A stretch of 64,000 nucleotides of DNA from Clostridia bacterium (GTDB lineage: Bacteria; Bacillota; Clostridia; Lachnospirales; Lachnospiraceae), in contig CAJTAK010000001.1 of the NCBI GenBank assembly GCA_910574255.1, positions 395,779-459,778 on the forward strand, given 5' to 3'. A program made the translations under genes and the position numbers. The notes beneath the pieces were generated by a model that searched no databases, was not told where the DNA came from, and was given only the letters and a program-made list of their open reading frames with translations. Position 1 is the first letter of the stretch; each line of letters starts with the position of its first letter. Of this stretch, positions 44,346-53,241 are shown piece after piece.

Positions 44346-45674
44346 ATGATGGTACGGGAGTATTTGGAGCAGAATGTGTATGAAGCGCTCAGAAAACGGC
44401 TGAAATTTATTTTTGAGGAATTTGACAATATATATGTTTCATTTTCAGGAGGGAAAGACAGCGGACTTCTGCTGAACCTGGTATTGGATTACCGAAAGGA
44501 GCATTTTCCAGAGAAACGGATAGGAGTATTTCACCAAGATTTTGAAGCACAGTATACGGTGACAACAGAATATGTAAAGCGAACCTTTGAGCGCCTGAAA
44601 AAGGAGCCGGGGGTGGAGCTTTACTGGGTATGCCTTCCCATGGCCACCCGGACGGCGGTGGGAAGCTATGAAATGTACTGGTATCCCTGGGACGATAAAA
44701 AACAGGAGCTCTGGGTTCGGGATCTTCCCAAAGGGAAATATGTGATACATATGGGAAATAACCCCGTCACAACTTACCGCTACCGGATGCATCAGGAGGA
44801 TTTGGCCAAGCAGTTCGGCCGGTGGTATCGAATGTCCCATGAGAACAAAAAAACAGCCTGTCTTCTTGGAATACGGGCCAGTGAATCTCTCCAAAGATAC
44901 AGCGGATTTTTAAACAAAAAATATGGGTATCACGGAGAATGCTGGATTAGCAGAACCTTTAAGGACGTATGGTGCGCTTCTCCTATGTATGACTGGTCCC
45001 TGGAGGATGTATGGCATGCCAATTGTATCTTTGAATATGACTACAACCACCTCTATGACCTTTACTATAAAGCAGGCTTAAAGGTGTCTCAGATGCGTGT
45101 GGCTTCACCCTTTAACGATTATTCGAAAGACTCACTGAATCTCTACCGGGTTATCGACCCGGAGATTTGGGTAAAGCTGGTAGGGCGTGTTCAGGGAGCC
45201 AATTTTGCCGCCGTTTATGGCAAGACTAAGGCTATGGGCTATCGGAATATAACTCTGCCGGAGGGACATACCTGGAAGTCCTACACGGAATTTCTTTTGG
45301 ATACCCTGCCTGCCCGGCTTCGCAATAATTATGTAAAAAAGTTCAATACCTCCATTAAGTTCTGGCATGAGACGGGAGGAGGACTGGATGAGGAAACCAT
45401 TCAAGAGCTTCTGGAGCATGGATATCGGATTCGCCGGAACGGGGTTTCCAATTATACTCTAAACCGGAAGTCCCGCATTGTATTCATAGGGAAGATACCG
45501 GATCACACAGATGATATCAAATCCACCAAAGACATTCCAAGCTGGAAGCGAATGTGCTACTGCATTTTAAAAAATGATCATACCTGCCGGTTTATGGGCT
45601 TTGGAATCAGCCGCCAGCAGCAAAAGCAGATTGATGCCATTCGGAGCAAATACAAAAGTTTAGAGGAAATGTAA
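44346..45674 (+). CDS. ibrA: IbrA-like PAPS reductase family protein (PP-loop ATPase, DUF3440 type)
   Basis: A 442-residue protein. The PP-loop SGGKDS is at residues 34-39 in YVSFSGGKDSG, followed by PAPS-reductase-type segments and the downstream CLLGIRASESLQRYS and SPMYDWSLEDVWHAN motifs. The C-terminal half matches the region that I associate with DUF3440. In E. coli the similar IbrA acts with a ParB-like IbrB to affect gene expression by an unknown reaction; the next gene here is such a ParB-like protein, 2 bases away. PP-loop enzymes adenylate their substrate, so a nucleic acid or sulfur-transfer role is possible. AGGAGGAG precedes the ATG; an ATG one codon later is equally possible. Confidence 0.8.
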   Translation: MMVREYLEQNVYEALRKRLKFIFEEFDNIYVSFSGGKDSGLLLNLVLDYRKEHFPEKRIGVFHQDFEAQYTVTTEYVKRTFERLKKEPGVELYWVCLPMATRTAVGSYEMYWYPWDDKKQELWVRDLPKGKYVIHMGNNPVTTYRYRMHQEDLAKQFGRWYRMSHENKKTACLLGIRASESLQRYSGFLNKKYGYHGECWISRTFKDVWCASPMYDWSLEDVWHANCIFEYDYNHLYDLYYKAGLKVSQMRVASPFNDYSKDSLNLYRVIDPEIWVKLVGRVQGANFAAVYGKTKAMGYRNITLPEGHTWKSYTEFLLDTLPARLRNNYVKKFNTSIKFWHETGGGLDEETIQELLEHGYRIRRNGVSNYTLNRKSRIVFIGKIPDHTDDIKSTKDIPSWKRMCYCILKNDHTCRFMGFGISRQQQKQIDAIRSKYKSLEEM

Positions 45675-45676
45675 TT

Positions 45677-46210
45677 ATGAAATTTAAAAGTCCTGTTTAC
45701 CAGGTGATATCAGTACCAATCGGAAAGATTGAACCAAATACCTACAATCCCAATACGGTGGCGCCTCCGGAGATGAAGCTGCTCTATGAGAGCATTCGGG
45801 AAGACGGGTACACTATGCCCATTGTATGCTATTACGATAAGAGCAGGGATGTGTACATTATTGTGGATGGTTTTCACCGCTATCGGGTAATGCTGGATTA
45901 CCCGGATATCTATGAGCGGGAGGATGGCCGGCTTCCGGTGTCCGTGATTGATAAGCCCCTTGACCGCCGGATGGCAAGCACCATCCGCCACAATCGGGCA
46001 AGGGGAAACCATGACGTGGATTTGATGAGCAATATTGTGAAAGAGCTGCATGATTTGGGACGTTCCGACGCCTGGATTTCCAGGCATCTGGGAATGGATC
46101 GGGATGAAATTCTGAGGCTGAAGCAGATTACAGGGCTTGCGGCCCTGTTTCAGGATGTAAAGTTTGGACAGGCATGGAGACCTGCTGAGGAGGAATGGGA
46201 AGAGCCATGA
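45677..46210 (+). CDS. ibrB: IbrB-like ParB/sulfiredoxin-fold protein
   Basis: A 177-residue protein with an N-terminal ParB-like nuclease (ParB/Srx) domain: VPIGKIEPNTYNPN near residues 14-27, LLYESIREDGYTMPIVCYYD, IIVDGFHRYRV near 62-72 and the phosphate-binding-type TIRHNRARGNHD near 103-114. A helix-turn-helix follows (SDAWISRHLGMDRDEILRL). The GxHR motif is the ATP/CTP-binding signature of this fold. It is coupled to the IbrA-like gene (2-base gap) and its stop overlaps the next start (ATGA). It is too short to be a chromosomal ParB. A joint function with IbrA is inferred from the known pair. Confidence 0.82.
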   Translation: MKFKSPVYQVISVPIGKIEPNTYNPNTVAPPEMKLLYESIREDGYTMPIVCYYDKSRDVYIIVDGFHRYRVMLDYPDIYEREDGRLPVSVIDKPLDRRMASTIRHNRARGNHDVDLMSNIVKELHDLGRSDAWISRHLGMDRDEILRLKQITGLAALFQDVKFGQAWRPAEEEWEEP

Positions 46211-47337
46211 ACCGGAGGTGGAAGAAAAGCGGAAGAAAAAAAGTAAAAAGGGGCCTGGAAAGTGGGGCCTTGTTCATTGGGCTGCTTTTCTTTCCGATTC
46301 TCACCGGAAAGGCAGCCGGAGAGGATGAGGGACTTTTAAGGGAGTACCAGGCTTACGAGGAACGGTTTGCTTCCATTGATCATATGGAGGACCTGGAAGA
46401 AAATCAGTATGAGGTCATGAACGATCAGATATTTCCGGTAACTTTGGAATCCATTCGTTCCGAAGAGTTGCTCCTTGTTCCGGCCGTTGACCGCAGTCTG
46501 AACCGGCTGGCCCTCTTTTTTATGGATGAGGAGGGGCAGGTGGCGTACCGGTATAATCAGCTTGAGGCGAATTACCGGATTGCCGGAGAGCTCAGGCAGG
46601 CGGTAAAGGATGTGAGCGGCGTTGCATTTTCAGATGTAAATGGAGACGGCCTTAAGGATATTATCTTAATCAGCCGGTGTGAAAATCCCACAGGAAGCTA
46701 TGCGGGGATTCCCTATAAGGTGGGAGATGTGATTTTTCAGGGAGAGGGCAGTCTCTACCGGGACTGGCGGATTTCCGATAAAATCAACCGGTTCAGCATG
46801 AACAAAAGCACCAATCAGATTCTCTTTTTTGTGAGAGACGGGGTATCCACGGAGTTTCTGTATACGGCAACTACCCTGGAAGAATTGAAAGAGCACGGAT
46901 TTTCCATTTTTGAGGATCAGCAGTATACACGGGAATTTGAGCGGCTGGGGCGGCTGCAGGTGGTTCCGGGCGTGTTTCGGATGGCCTGGTATGATTTCTT
47001 TCTTATTTATCTGGTAAATGAACAGGGGGAGATTGTCTGGAGTTTTCAGCCTATGCTGGATTATGACGGCCTGTATTCTCTTAAGGGAATCAACGGAAGA
47101 GATGTGGACGGGGACGGCATGAAGGATCTGGTGGTGCTGGCACGTTACAGCAGAGAGGATGAATCCGGCGAGAAGGTGGTGGAAAATATATGCTCCATTT
47201 ACTACCAGCGGACCAGCGGCTTTGAGGCGGATACAGGCTTTGAGAATTATTATCAATATACGGAAGAGGATACCATGGAGGACATAATACAAAAGATCCG
47301 GGAATACTGGGGATGGCAGGTAGAGACAGATGATTAA
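46207..47337 (+). CDS. Secreted protein with two Ca-binding-type (FG-GAP/VCBS-like) loops
   Basis: A 376-residue exported protein. The start at MNRRWKKSGRK is chosen because its ATGA overlaps the stop of the upstream gene; the ATG at 46195 lies 1 base after AGGAGG. A Lys/Arg-rich N terminus and hydrophobic core ending GKAAG look like a cleavable signal peptide. Two DxDxDGxxD-type loops are present, SDVNGDGLKDIILI near residue 140 and RDVDGDGMKDLVVLA near 300, the pattern of beta-propeller blades that bind calcium. It overlaps the following response regulator gene by 8 bases, so it is probably a component or client of that signalling system. Confidence 0.7.
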   Translation: MNRRWKKSGRKKVKRGLESGALFIGLLFFPILTGKAAGEDEGLLREYQAYEERFASIDHMEDLEENQYEVMNDQIFPVTLESIRSEELLLVPAVDRSLNRLALFFMDEEGQVAYRYNQLEANYRIAGELRQAVKDVSGVAFSDVNGDGLKDIILISRCENPTGSYAGIPYKVGDVIFQGEGSLYRDWRISDKINRFSMNKSTNQILFFVRDGVSTEFLYTATTLEELKEHGFSIFEDQQYTREFERLGRLQVVPGVFRMAWYDFFLIYLVNEQGEIVWSFQPMLDYDGLYSLKGINGRDVDGDGMKDLVVLARYSREDESGEKVVENICSIYYQRTSGFEADTGFENYYQYTEEDTMEDIIQKIREYWGWQVETDD

Positions 47338-47983
47338 GATTTTGATTGTAGACGATGAAAAGCCTATTTGCGATTTGATAGATATTAACTTGTCAGCGGC
47401 AGGTTATCAGTGTAAAAGTGTACAGGATGGTCTGGCGGCCATTGACCTGATTGAACGGGAAACCTTTGATCTGATTCTTCTGGATATTATGCTTCCGGGC
47501 GCTGACGGCTTTGATATTATGGAATATATTCGCCCCCTGAAGGTTCCGGTTATTTTTATCACAGCCAGGGGAGAGGTAAAGAATAAGATTAAGGGCCTGA
47601 AACTGGGAGCGGAGGACTATTTGGTAAAACCCTTTGATGTGCTGGAGCTTATCGCCCGTGTGGAAGTGGTACTGCGCAGGTTCCATAAGACGGAGCAGAT
47701 TCTTGCCGCAGGGGATGTGACCGTGGACTTAGAGGCCCGGAAAGTGACCAGAGCGGGCCGGCCGGTGGTGCTGACCAATAAGGAATACGGACTTTTAGTG
47801 CTGTTTATTCGAAATAAAAATGTGGCCCTTTTCAAAGAAACCCTCTACGAAAAGGTTTGGGGAGACGAGTACCTGGCGGACAGCCGGACCTTGGAGCTTC
47901 ATGTACAGAGACTTCGCAGAAAAATGGGCTGGGAAAAGAATCTGGTGGCGGTTTATAAGGTAGGGTATCGATTGGAAATCTAA
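47330..47983 (+). CDS. OmpR/PhoB-type response regulator
   Basis: A 217-residue regulator. The receiver domain (1-118) has the acidic pocket VDDEK, the phosphorylated Asp in LILLDIMLPGADG near residue 51, Thr in FITARGE and Lys in YLVKPFD near 101. The C-terminal winged helix (about 125-217) includes LTNKEYGLLVLFIRN and SRTLELHVQRLRRKMG. The gene overlaps the upstream secreted-protein gene by 8 bases and is followed 29 bases later by the cognate kinase, so it is part of the ibrAB-containing operon. Targets are unknown; autoregulation of the operon is a fair guess. Confidence 0.93.
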   Translation: MIKILIVDDEKPICDLIDINLSAAGYQCKSVQDGLAAIDLIERETFDLILLDIMLPGADGFDIMEYIRPLKVPVIFITARGEVKNKIKGLKLGAEDYLVKPFDVLELIARVEVVLRRFHKTEQILAAGDVTVDLEARKVTRAGRPVVLTNKEYGLLVLFIRNKNVALFKETLYEKVWGDEYLADSRTLELHVQRLRRKMGWEKNLVAVYKVGYRLEI

Positions 47984-48012
47984 CAGCGAAACTGGAATTG
48001 GAGGTCTGGCAC

Positions 48013-49581
48013 GTGAAATTTTCGTATAAAATATTGCTGAGCTGTATCATTACCATGGCGGCGGCACTGGGAATCGGCGGATATTTCTTTGTAAATGATG
48101 TATTTGAGGCATCCATGGAGCGGGAAATGGAGCAGGCGGCAGACGACAGCAACATTCTCCAGTTTGCATTTGAGACAGCGGCTCTTAATATTCCGGCCAA
48201 GTACGATCTGCTTCAAAATTCCGCAGTAAAAGAGATCGGAGCCAATCTGGAAAAACGGGGCCAGGGCTCCACCCGTCTTCTTCGGCTGTCGGATGAAAAT
48301 CGGGAGATTCTCTATTCCAGCGAGGGCTTTGTGGAGGATACGGAGCTGCTGGTCAATATTCAGGAGCAAATAAGGGTTTATCGTGTGATTCATCCGGATG
48401 AACACTATTATATTCAGACAGGAACAGAGATAACTGCTCTGGATCGGACTCTCTATCTGGAAACCATGCGGGACGTGACGGCAGTTTATGAGGAGCGGAC
48501 CAGGGGCTTTTCCGTATACCGGAATATGATGCTGCTGATTCTGGTCGTAAGTTCTGTGGTTATGTTTTTTATTTCCACCTGGCTGACCAGACCCATACGG
48601 CTGCTGACCAAGGCCACAAGGAAAATGACAGACGGAGATTACAGCTATCGGGCGGAGCAGGTGAGCAGGGATGAGATGGGACAGCTGACACGGGACTTTA
48701 ACCATATGGCAGGAGTGCTGGAGGAGAATATCCATGAGCTGGAGGCGGAGGTGCAGGCCAGAGAGGACTTTATTGCGGCTTTCTCCCATGAATTGAAGAC
48801 GCCTCTTACGGCCGTGATTGGCTATGCGGATCTGCTGCGTTCCAGAAAATTAGATGATGAGAAGCATTTTCTTTCGGCAAATTATATTTATACGGAGGGA
48901 AAGCGCCTGGAAGCCATGTCCTTGCGTCTGCTGGACATTATCGTAACCAAACGGGAACGGCTCTCACCTCAGGATGTGGATGTGGAGATGCTTTTTGGAT
49001 ATCTGAGGGACATGTACAGAGAAAAAAAAGAACATCCTTTCCGGTTCCGGTATGAACCCGGGCATATATGCGGCGAGACGGATCTTCTGAAATCTGTACT
49101 CTTGAACCTGGCGGATAATGCCTGTAAAGCTTCTGAGGAGGGACAGCCTATTGAGGTGATTGGAGAAAGCAGGCAGGAAGGATATTTCTTTGCGGTTAAG
49201 GATTACGGAATGGGGATTTCAACGGAGGACTGCCAGAGGATCACAGAGGCATTTTACATGGTGGATAAATCCCGTTCCAGAAGTCACAACGGCGCCGGCC
49301 TGGGTCTGGCCCTCTGTGCGGAGATTTTGAAGCTTCACGGGAGCAGTCTTAAGATTACAAGTGCCCTGGGGGAGGGAAGCACCTTTGCTTTTTTAATACC
49401 TTATGAGCCGGCGGTCCCAAGCTTCGAGGAAAACAGTAGGGTAAAGAGTTCTTTTGGTACACCAAATGAGGAGATGGAAAAGAATGGAACAAAAGAAGGT
49501 CAAAAATCTGGCAGTGATAGCGATAACGGTATTGATTCTGCTGGCAGCAGTGCTGGGACCGGAGCAGATCGCCCGTTATAA
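48013..49581 (+). CDS. Sensor histidine kinase (HAMP-HisKA-HATPase)
   Basis: A 522-residue membrane kinase read from GTG at 48013, which lies 8 bases after GGAGG. The first transmembrane helix (about 7-28) and second (about 172-192) bracket an extracellular sensor domain of some 140 residues. HAMP, then the phospho-accepting His in AFSHELKTPLTAVIGY near 255, the N box NLADNACKAS near 362 and the G box GAGLGLALCAEILKLHGS near 425 follow. The last 45 or so residues (after FLIPYEPA) are low-complexity, and 98 bases of the gene overlap the next gene, which suggests a lost stop codon. Confidence 0.9.
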   Translation: MKFSYKILLSCIITMAAALGIGGYFFVNDVFEASMEREMEQAADDSNILQFAFETAALNIPAKYDLLQNSAVKEIGANLEKRGQGSTRLLRLSDENREILYSSEGFVEDTELLVNIQEQIRVYRVIHPDEHYYIQTGTEITALDRTLYLETMRDVTAVYEERTRGFSVYRNMMLLILVVSSVVMFFISTWLTRPIRLLTKATRKMTDGDYSYRAEQVSRDEMGQLTRDFNHMAGVLEENIHELEAEVQAREDFIAAFSHELKTPLTAVIGYADLLRSRKLDDEKHFLSANYIYTEGKRLEAMSLRLLDIIVTKRERLSPQDVDVEMLFGYLRDMYREKKEHPFRFRYEPGHICGETDLLKSVLLNLADNACKASEEGQPIEVIGESRQEGYFFAVKDYGMGISTEDCQRITEAFYMVDKSRSRSHNGAGLGLALCAEILKLHGSSLKITSALGEGSTFAFLIPYEPAVPSFEENSRVKSSFGTPNEEMEKNGTKEGQKSGSDSDNGIDSAGSSAGTGADRPL

Positions 49582-50320
49582 GGATCACGGAATTATAAAT
49601 CAAATCACTGAGGAAGAGACGGAGGGCCCGAACCAGGGCTACCGTTATACCTTAAGCAGCAATGAAAAGCTGTATCTGCTGTCAGAGTGCTTAAGCCGTC
49701 AGGTGCTTCCGGAAAGTGAATTAAGTGCGGTCACAAGGGCAAAGACGGATAATTCCGCCCAGGGCTATGAGGGGCTGATGGGGACCTATGCCTTTGTGAC
49801 AAACCGCCAGGGACCCTCAGATAAGGAAATTGCAGACGAGGAAATATTTACTATCTGTAATCAGGAGCTGGAGACCTTGAAGAAGCTGGGCGTTCTGTCA
49901 GAGCAGGTAAAGGAAGTAGATCCCTTGGCCTACAGTGCCGTTCTTTATTCGGCTATTGATGTGTTAGAGCCCCAGAACAATATGGCAGTGTGGCATGTGA
50001 GCCTTTCTACCAGCCAGCAGAATGCGGACAAGGCCAACCGGCTGATTGATGCTTATATTGATGCGGATTCCGGGAAAATCTACAGCTTTTATGCCCGCAC
50101 AGACAGCCTGTGGACACAGATGAAGCCGGACCAGATAATGGATGCCTGGGGAGAATATCTGGGGCTTACGGGCAGAGAGACTTATGATTCGGAGAATCCC
50201 CTTATGGAAACTACTTCGGATTTTGTGAAATATCGTTTTCCGGGAATGGAGGAAAGGAGCACGATTGTTACGATTGGATTTTACGAAGGGGTCAATGAGG
50301 TCTTTATAAAATTGACGTAA
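49484..50320 (+). CDS. Membrane-anchored protein of unknown function at the end of the two-component operon
   Basis: A 278-residue protein starting MEQKKVKNLAVIAITVL with one N-terminal transmembrane helix (about 8-26) and an exported domain. The start is chosen because it gives a standard anchor sequence; GAGGAG lies about 11 bases upstream. The exported part is mixed alpha/beta, with DAYIDADSGKIYSFYARTDS near residue 190, resembling PepSY-like small domains, but I cannot name a family. It overlaps the kinase gene by 98 bases. Location suggests it modulates the kinase or is its output. A terminator follows at 50400. Confidence 0.65.
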   Translation: MEQKKVKNLAVIAITVLILLAAVLGPEQIARYKDHGIINQITEEETEGPNQGYRYTLSSNEKLYLLSECLSRQVLPESELSAVTRAKTDNSAQGYEGLMGTYAFVTNRQGPSDKEIADEEIFTICNQELETLKKLGVLSEQVKEVDPLAYSAVLYSAIDVLEPQNNMAVWHVSLSTSQQNADKANRLIDAYIDADSGKIYSFYARTDSLWTQMKPDQIMDAWGEYLGLTGRETYDSENPLMETTSDFVKYRFPGMEERSTIVTIGFYEGVNEVFIKLT

Positions 50321-50643
50321 AATGTTGTGGAGATTGCAAATGACTGGACAGAGATGATTAGGCAGCAGCCTGCACGGAATAGCTCACCGCAACGAGCGAG
50401 AAAACCCCAAGAGCTGGCACTCTTGGGGTTTTCGCTTTGTCTGTGAAAATCAATCGCATTTTTTAGTGATTTCATTAACCAAATCCACCATATTCTATTT
50501 TCCCCAAAAAGTCAAGATTTAAATAAATCCAAAAAGCATCCTCAAAAGATGCAAAAATGATGCCAAAAATATGAAATTTTGATGTGCCTTCCGAATATGC
50601 TGTAGATAGAGAATAAAAGCTGGATAAGAAGGGGGAGGTACAA
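50321..50643 (+). other. Intergenic region with terminator, upstream of the amidase gene
   Basis: About 320 bases. After the terminator at 50400-50433 the DNA is very AT-rich. An AGCATC/GATGC hairpin lies near 50540. TTGATG and TAGATA, 18 bases apart near 50580-50610, are a weak promoter candidate for the amidase gene. No reading frame is supported. Confidence 0.35.
50400..50433 (+). terminator. Rho-independent terminator of the ibrAB/two-component operon
   Basis: GAAAACCCCAAGAG and CTCTTGGGGTTTTC are perfect 14-base arms around a 6-base loop, with TTTTCGCTTTG at the 3' side. The A-run and T-run suit both directions. Confidence 0.9.
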
Positions 50644-52095
50644 ATGAGAAAATCCGGTCTGTACACATCGGACTTGTATATAGAATATGCTGGAGCATAT
50701 AGTGATCCTATTGAGTGGAGGGAGAAATCAATAGGCAGGACAGGGAAAAATATTGCGATTTTTTTGCTGGCTGCCGTCATTGGAATTGTTTCGGTCAATC
50801 CTTTGGCAGGACGAATCAATCAAATAAAGGCTGCAATGAGTCAAACATCCAAGGCAGCAATGGCAGGAACTAATTCAACAAAGCTGACGCTGCTGCCTCA
50901 GAGCGAGCAGGAGTCAGTACCCGGCATTCCTTTGGGAACACTGGAAAAAGAACCGGGAGATATTCTGATAGTCCTGGATCCGGGACATGGAGGAGAGGAT
51001 GAGGGCTGTGCTGGGGGCGGCGTGGAAGAAAAAGAGATCAACTTGGGAATCGCCCTTGAAATACAGAGAAAGCTTTTGGAAAAAGGATATCAGGTGCGGC
51101 TTACACGAAACGAGGACGTTGGGCTTACCCTGGAGGAGAGAGCAAAAGCAGCCAATGAGACAGGGGCTGATCTCTATATCAGCATTCATCAAAATTCCAG
51201 TGAGGAAGCAGATGCGGACGGAATTGAGGTCTGGTACAGCAGCCAGAACCAGGGAGAAGAAAGCGAACGCCTTTCTCGGATAATCCAAAAATACGCAGTT
51301 CAAAATACAGGCGCCAGGTCCCGGGAAATAGTAGAAAATGAGGAACTTTATGTGATTCGGGAATGCACAATGCCCTCCTGCCTGATTGAGACCGGATTTC
51401 TATCCAATAAGGCGGAGCGTGGAAAACTTGCGGCCCCAGAATATCAGGAACAGTTAGGAGAGGGAATAGCCGCAGGCATAGATGCCTATCTAAACCCCAA
51501 AACCATGTACCTGACCTTTGACGACGGTCCCTCTGAGGAGAATACTGCCAGAGTACTGGATATCTTAAAGGCCCGGAACATAAAAGCAACTTTCTTCCTG
51601 GTAGGAGAAAATGTAGAGAAGCATCCGGAAATGGCAAAGAGAATTGCAGACGAGGGCCATACCATAGGAATTCACTGCTACAGCCATGACTACAAGGCAC
51701 TCTACGCCAGCGTAGAAAGCTACCTTGCCGACTTTGAAAAGGCACAGGAGGTTGTAAGAGAAGCAACAGGCATAGAAGTAAAGCTTTTCCGCTTCCCCGG
51801 CGGCAGCATCAATAGCTATAACAAACAAGTCTACCAGCAGATCGCCGAAGAAATGACACAGAGGGGATATATCTACTATGACTGGAACGCCAGCCTGGAG
51901 GACGCAGTAAAGAATCCAAAAGCAGAAACCTTAATCCAAAATGCAGTATCCAGCACCCTTGGAAGAAAAAAAGTAATCATGCTGGCTCACGATGTAGTAG
52001 GAGAAACAGGCCTGTGTCTGGAAGAACTCCTGGATCAATTCCCCGAATATCAGATGGAGTCTCTTACGGAGGAAGTAGAGCCCATCCAATTTTGA
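50644..52095 (+). CDS. N-acetylmuramoyl-L-alanine amidase fused to a polysaccharide deacetylase
   Basis: A 483-residue cell-wall enzyme with one transmembrane helix at about 37-55. Residues about 108-285 are an Amidase_3 domain with zinc ligands in VLDPGHGGED and EEKEINL, ISIHQNSS, and the catalytic Glu in CLIETGFLSN. Residues about 287-470 are a NodB-type deacetylase: YLTFDDGPSEEN (Asp pair), HCYSHDY (HxxxH zinc site) and FRFPGGS. The first domain cuts the glycan-peptide bond, the second removes N-acetyl groups from wall sugars. Both sets of catalytic residues look intact. AGGGGGAGG precedes the ATG. It stands alone between two terminators. Confidence 0.9.
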   Translation: MRKSGLYTSDLYIEYAGAYSDPIEWREKSIGRTGKNIAIFLLAAVIGIVSVNPLAGRINQIKAAMSQTSKAAMAGTNSTKLTLLPQSEQESVPGIPLGTLEKEPGDILIVLDPGHGGEDEGCAGGGVEEKEINLGIALEIQRKLLEKGYQVRLTRNEDVGLTLEERAKAANETGADLYISIHQNSSEEADADGIEVWYSSQNQGEESERLSRIIQKYAVQNTGARSREIVENEELYVIRECTMPSCLIETGFLSNKAERGKLAAPEYQEQLGEGIAAGIDAYLNPKTMYLTFDDGPSEENTARVLDILKARNIKATFFLVGENVEKHPEMAKRIADEGHTIGIHCYSHDYKALYASVESYLADFEKAQEVVREATGIEVKLFRFPGGSINSYNKQVYQQIAEEMTQRGYIYYDWNASLEDAVKNPKAETLIQNAVSSTLGRKKVIMLAHDVVGETGLCLEELLDQFPEYQMESLTEEVEPIQF

Positions 52096-52145
52096 CATAA
52101 CATTTCAAAGGAAAGACTAAAGGCAAAGATTTGAAAGCAAAATCA

Positions 52146-52230
52146 GCCAGTGAACAGAAAAAACATATCCTGACAGGCGTGTCAGCCCAATGGCGGAGCA
52201 TGGAAGGATATGTTTTTTCTGTTCACTGGC
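52146..52230. terminator. Long perfect inverted repeat, probable two-way terminator
   Basis: The 26-base arms at 52146-52171 and 52205-52230 are exact complements and include an A-run and a T-run (CAGAAAAAACATATCC and GGATATGTTTTTTCTG). The loop holds another small hairpin TGACA/TGTCA. Longer than a typical terminator. Confidence 0.7.
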
Positions 52231-52352
52231 GTCCGTCTCCATAATCTCCATTCTAACTAATTTTGGAAAATATTGTCCCCATGCCCTTGACGCAAGTCCC
52301 CGTTTCAACTATAATAAAATCCAAATGAGCAGCGTACAGGAGAGAAACCACT

Positions 52353-53231
52353 ATGGTAAAAAGCATGACGGGCTTCGGCCGCTGTGAGGTATCCGAGGGC
52401 GACCGGAAAATGACAGTAGAGATGAAATCCGTGAATCACCGGTATCTGGATGTAAACATCAAGATGCCGAAAAAGCTGAACTTTTTTGAATCAGCCGTCC
52501 GCAGCCTTTTAAAGACCTATCTCCAGAGAGGAAAAGTAGATCTGTTTATTACCTGTGAAGATCTTTCGGAAGCAAAAGGCTCTCTAAAATACAACCGGGA
52601 GCTTGCTGCGGAATATCTGAAATATCTGAATCAGATGGCAGAGGAATTTGGTCTGGAAAATGATATAAAGGCCAGCGCCCTTTCCCGTTACCCGGAGGTT
52701 CTGGTGATGGAGGAAGGAGAGGACAATGAGGAAGAGCTTTGGAAGCTTTTAGAGCAAGCCTTGAAAGGAGCCTGCACACAGATGGTAGAGACTCGCTCCA
52801 AGGAGGGTGAGAATCTGAAGAGAGATTTGATTGATAAGCTGGATGAGATGCTTGGACATGTGGCATTCATCGAAGAACGCTCTCCCCGGATTGTGTCGGA
52901 GTACCGGAAAAAGCTGGAGGACAAGGTACATGAGCTGCTCGCCGACGCACAGATTGAAGAAAGCCGTCTGGCTGCAGAGGTTACCATCTTTGCAGATAAG
53001 ATCTGTGTGGATGAAGAACTGGTACGTCTGCGAAGTCACATCCAGCATACAAAGGCAGTGCTTCAGGAGAAAGACAGTGTGGGGCGCAAGCTGGATTTCA
53101 TTGCTCAGGAGATGAATCGGGAAGCCAATACAATTCTCTCAAAAGCAAATGATCTGGAAGTATCTAACCGGGCTATTGAGCTGAAAACAGGAATAGAGAA
53201 AGTACGGGAACAGATTCAGAATATCGAATAG
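52353..53231 (+). CDS. YicC/YloC family endoribonuclease
   Basis: A 292-residue protein with the conserved family start MVKSMTGFGR, then EMKSVNHRYLDVNIKMP near residues 23-39 and the C-terminal DUF1732-type segment GRKLDFIAQEMNREANTILSK near 244-264. YicC proteins are RNases that act on small RNAs and mRNA in other bacteria. The gene is 10 bases upstream of gmk. In Bacillus a remA gene lies between yicC and gmk; it is missing here. GGAGAG lies 9 bases before the ATG. yicC, gmk and rpoZ are probably one operon. Confidence 0.93.
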   Translation: MVKSMTGFGRCEVSEGDRKMTVEMKSVNHRYLDVNIKMPKKLNFFESAVRSLLKTYLQRGKVDLFITCEDLSEAKGSLKYNRELAAEYLKYLNQMAEEFGLENDIKASALSRYPEVLVMEEGEDNEEELWKLLEQALKGACTQMVETRSKEGENLKRDLIDKLDEMLGHVAFIEERSPRIVSEYRKKLEDKVHELLADAQIEESRLAAEVTIFADKICVDEELVRLRSHIQHTKAVLQEKDSVGRKLDFIAQEMNREANTILSKANDLEVSNRAIELKTGIEKVREQIQNIE

Positions 53232-53241
53232 AGGGGGCAGT

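Noticed and set aside
46195-46206. Earlier ATG for the secreted Ca-loop protein
   Set aside because: It is one base after AGGAGG, too close for initiation; the ATGA overlap at 46207 fits translational coupling.
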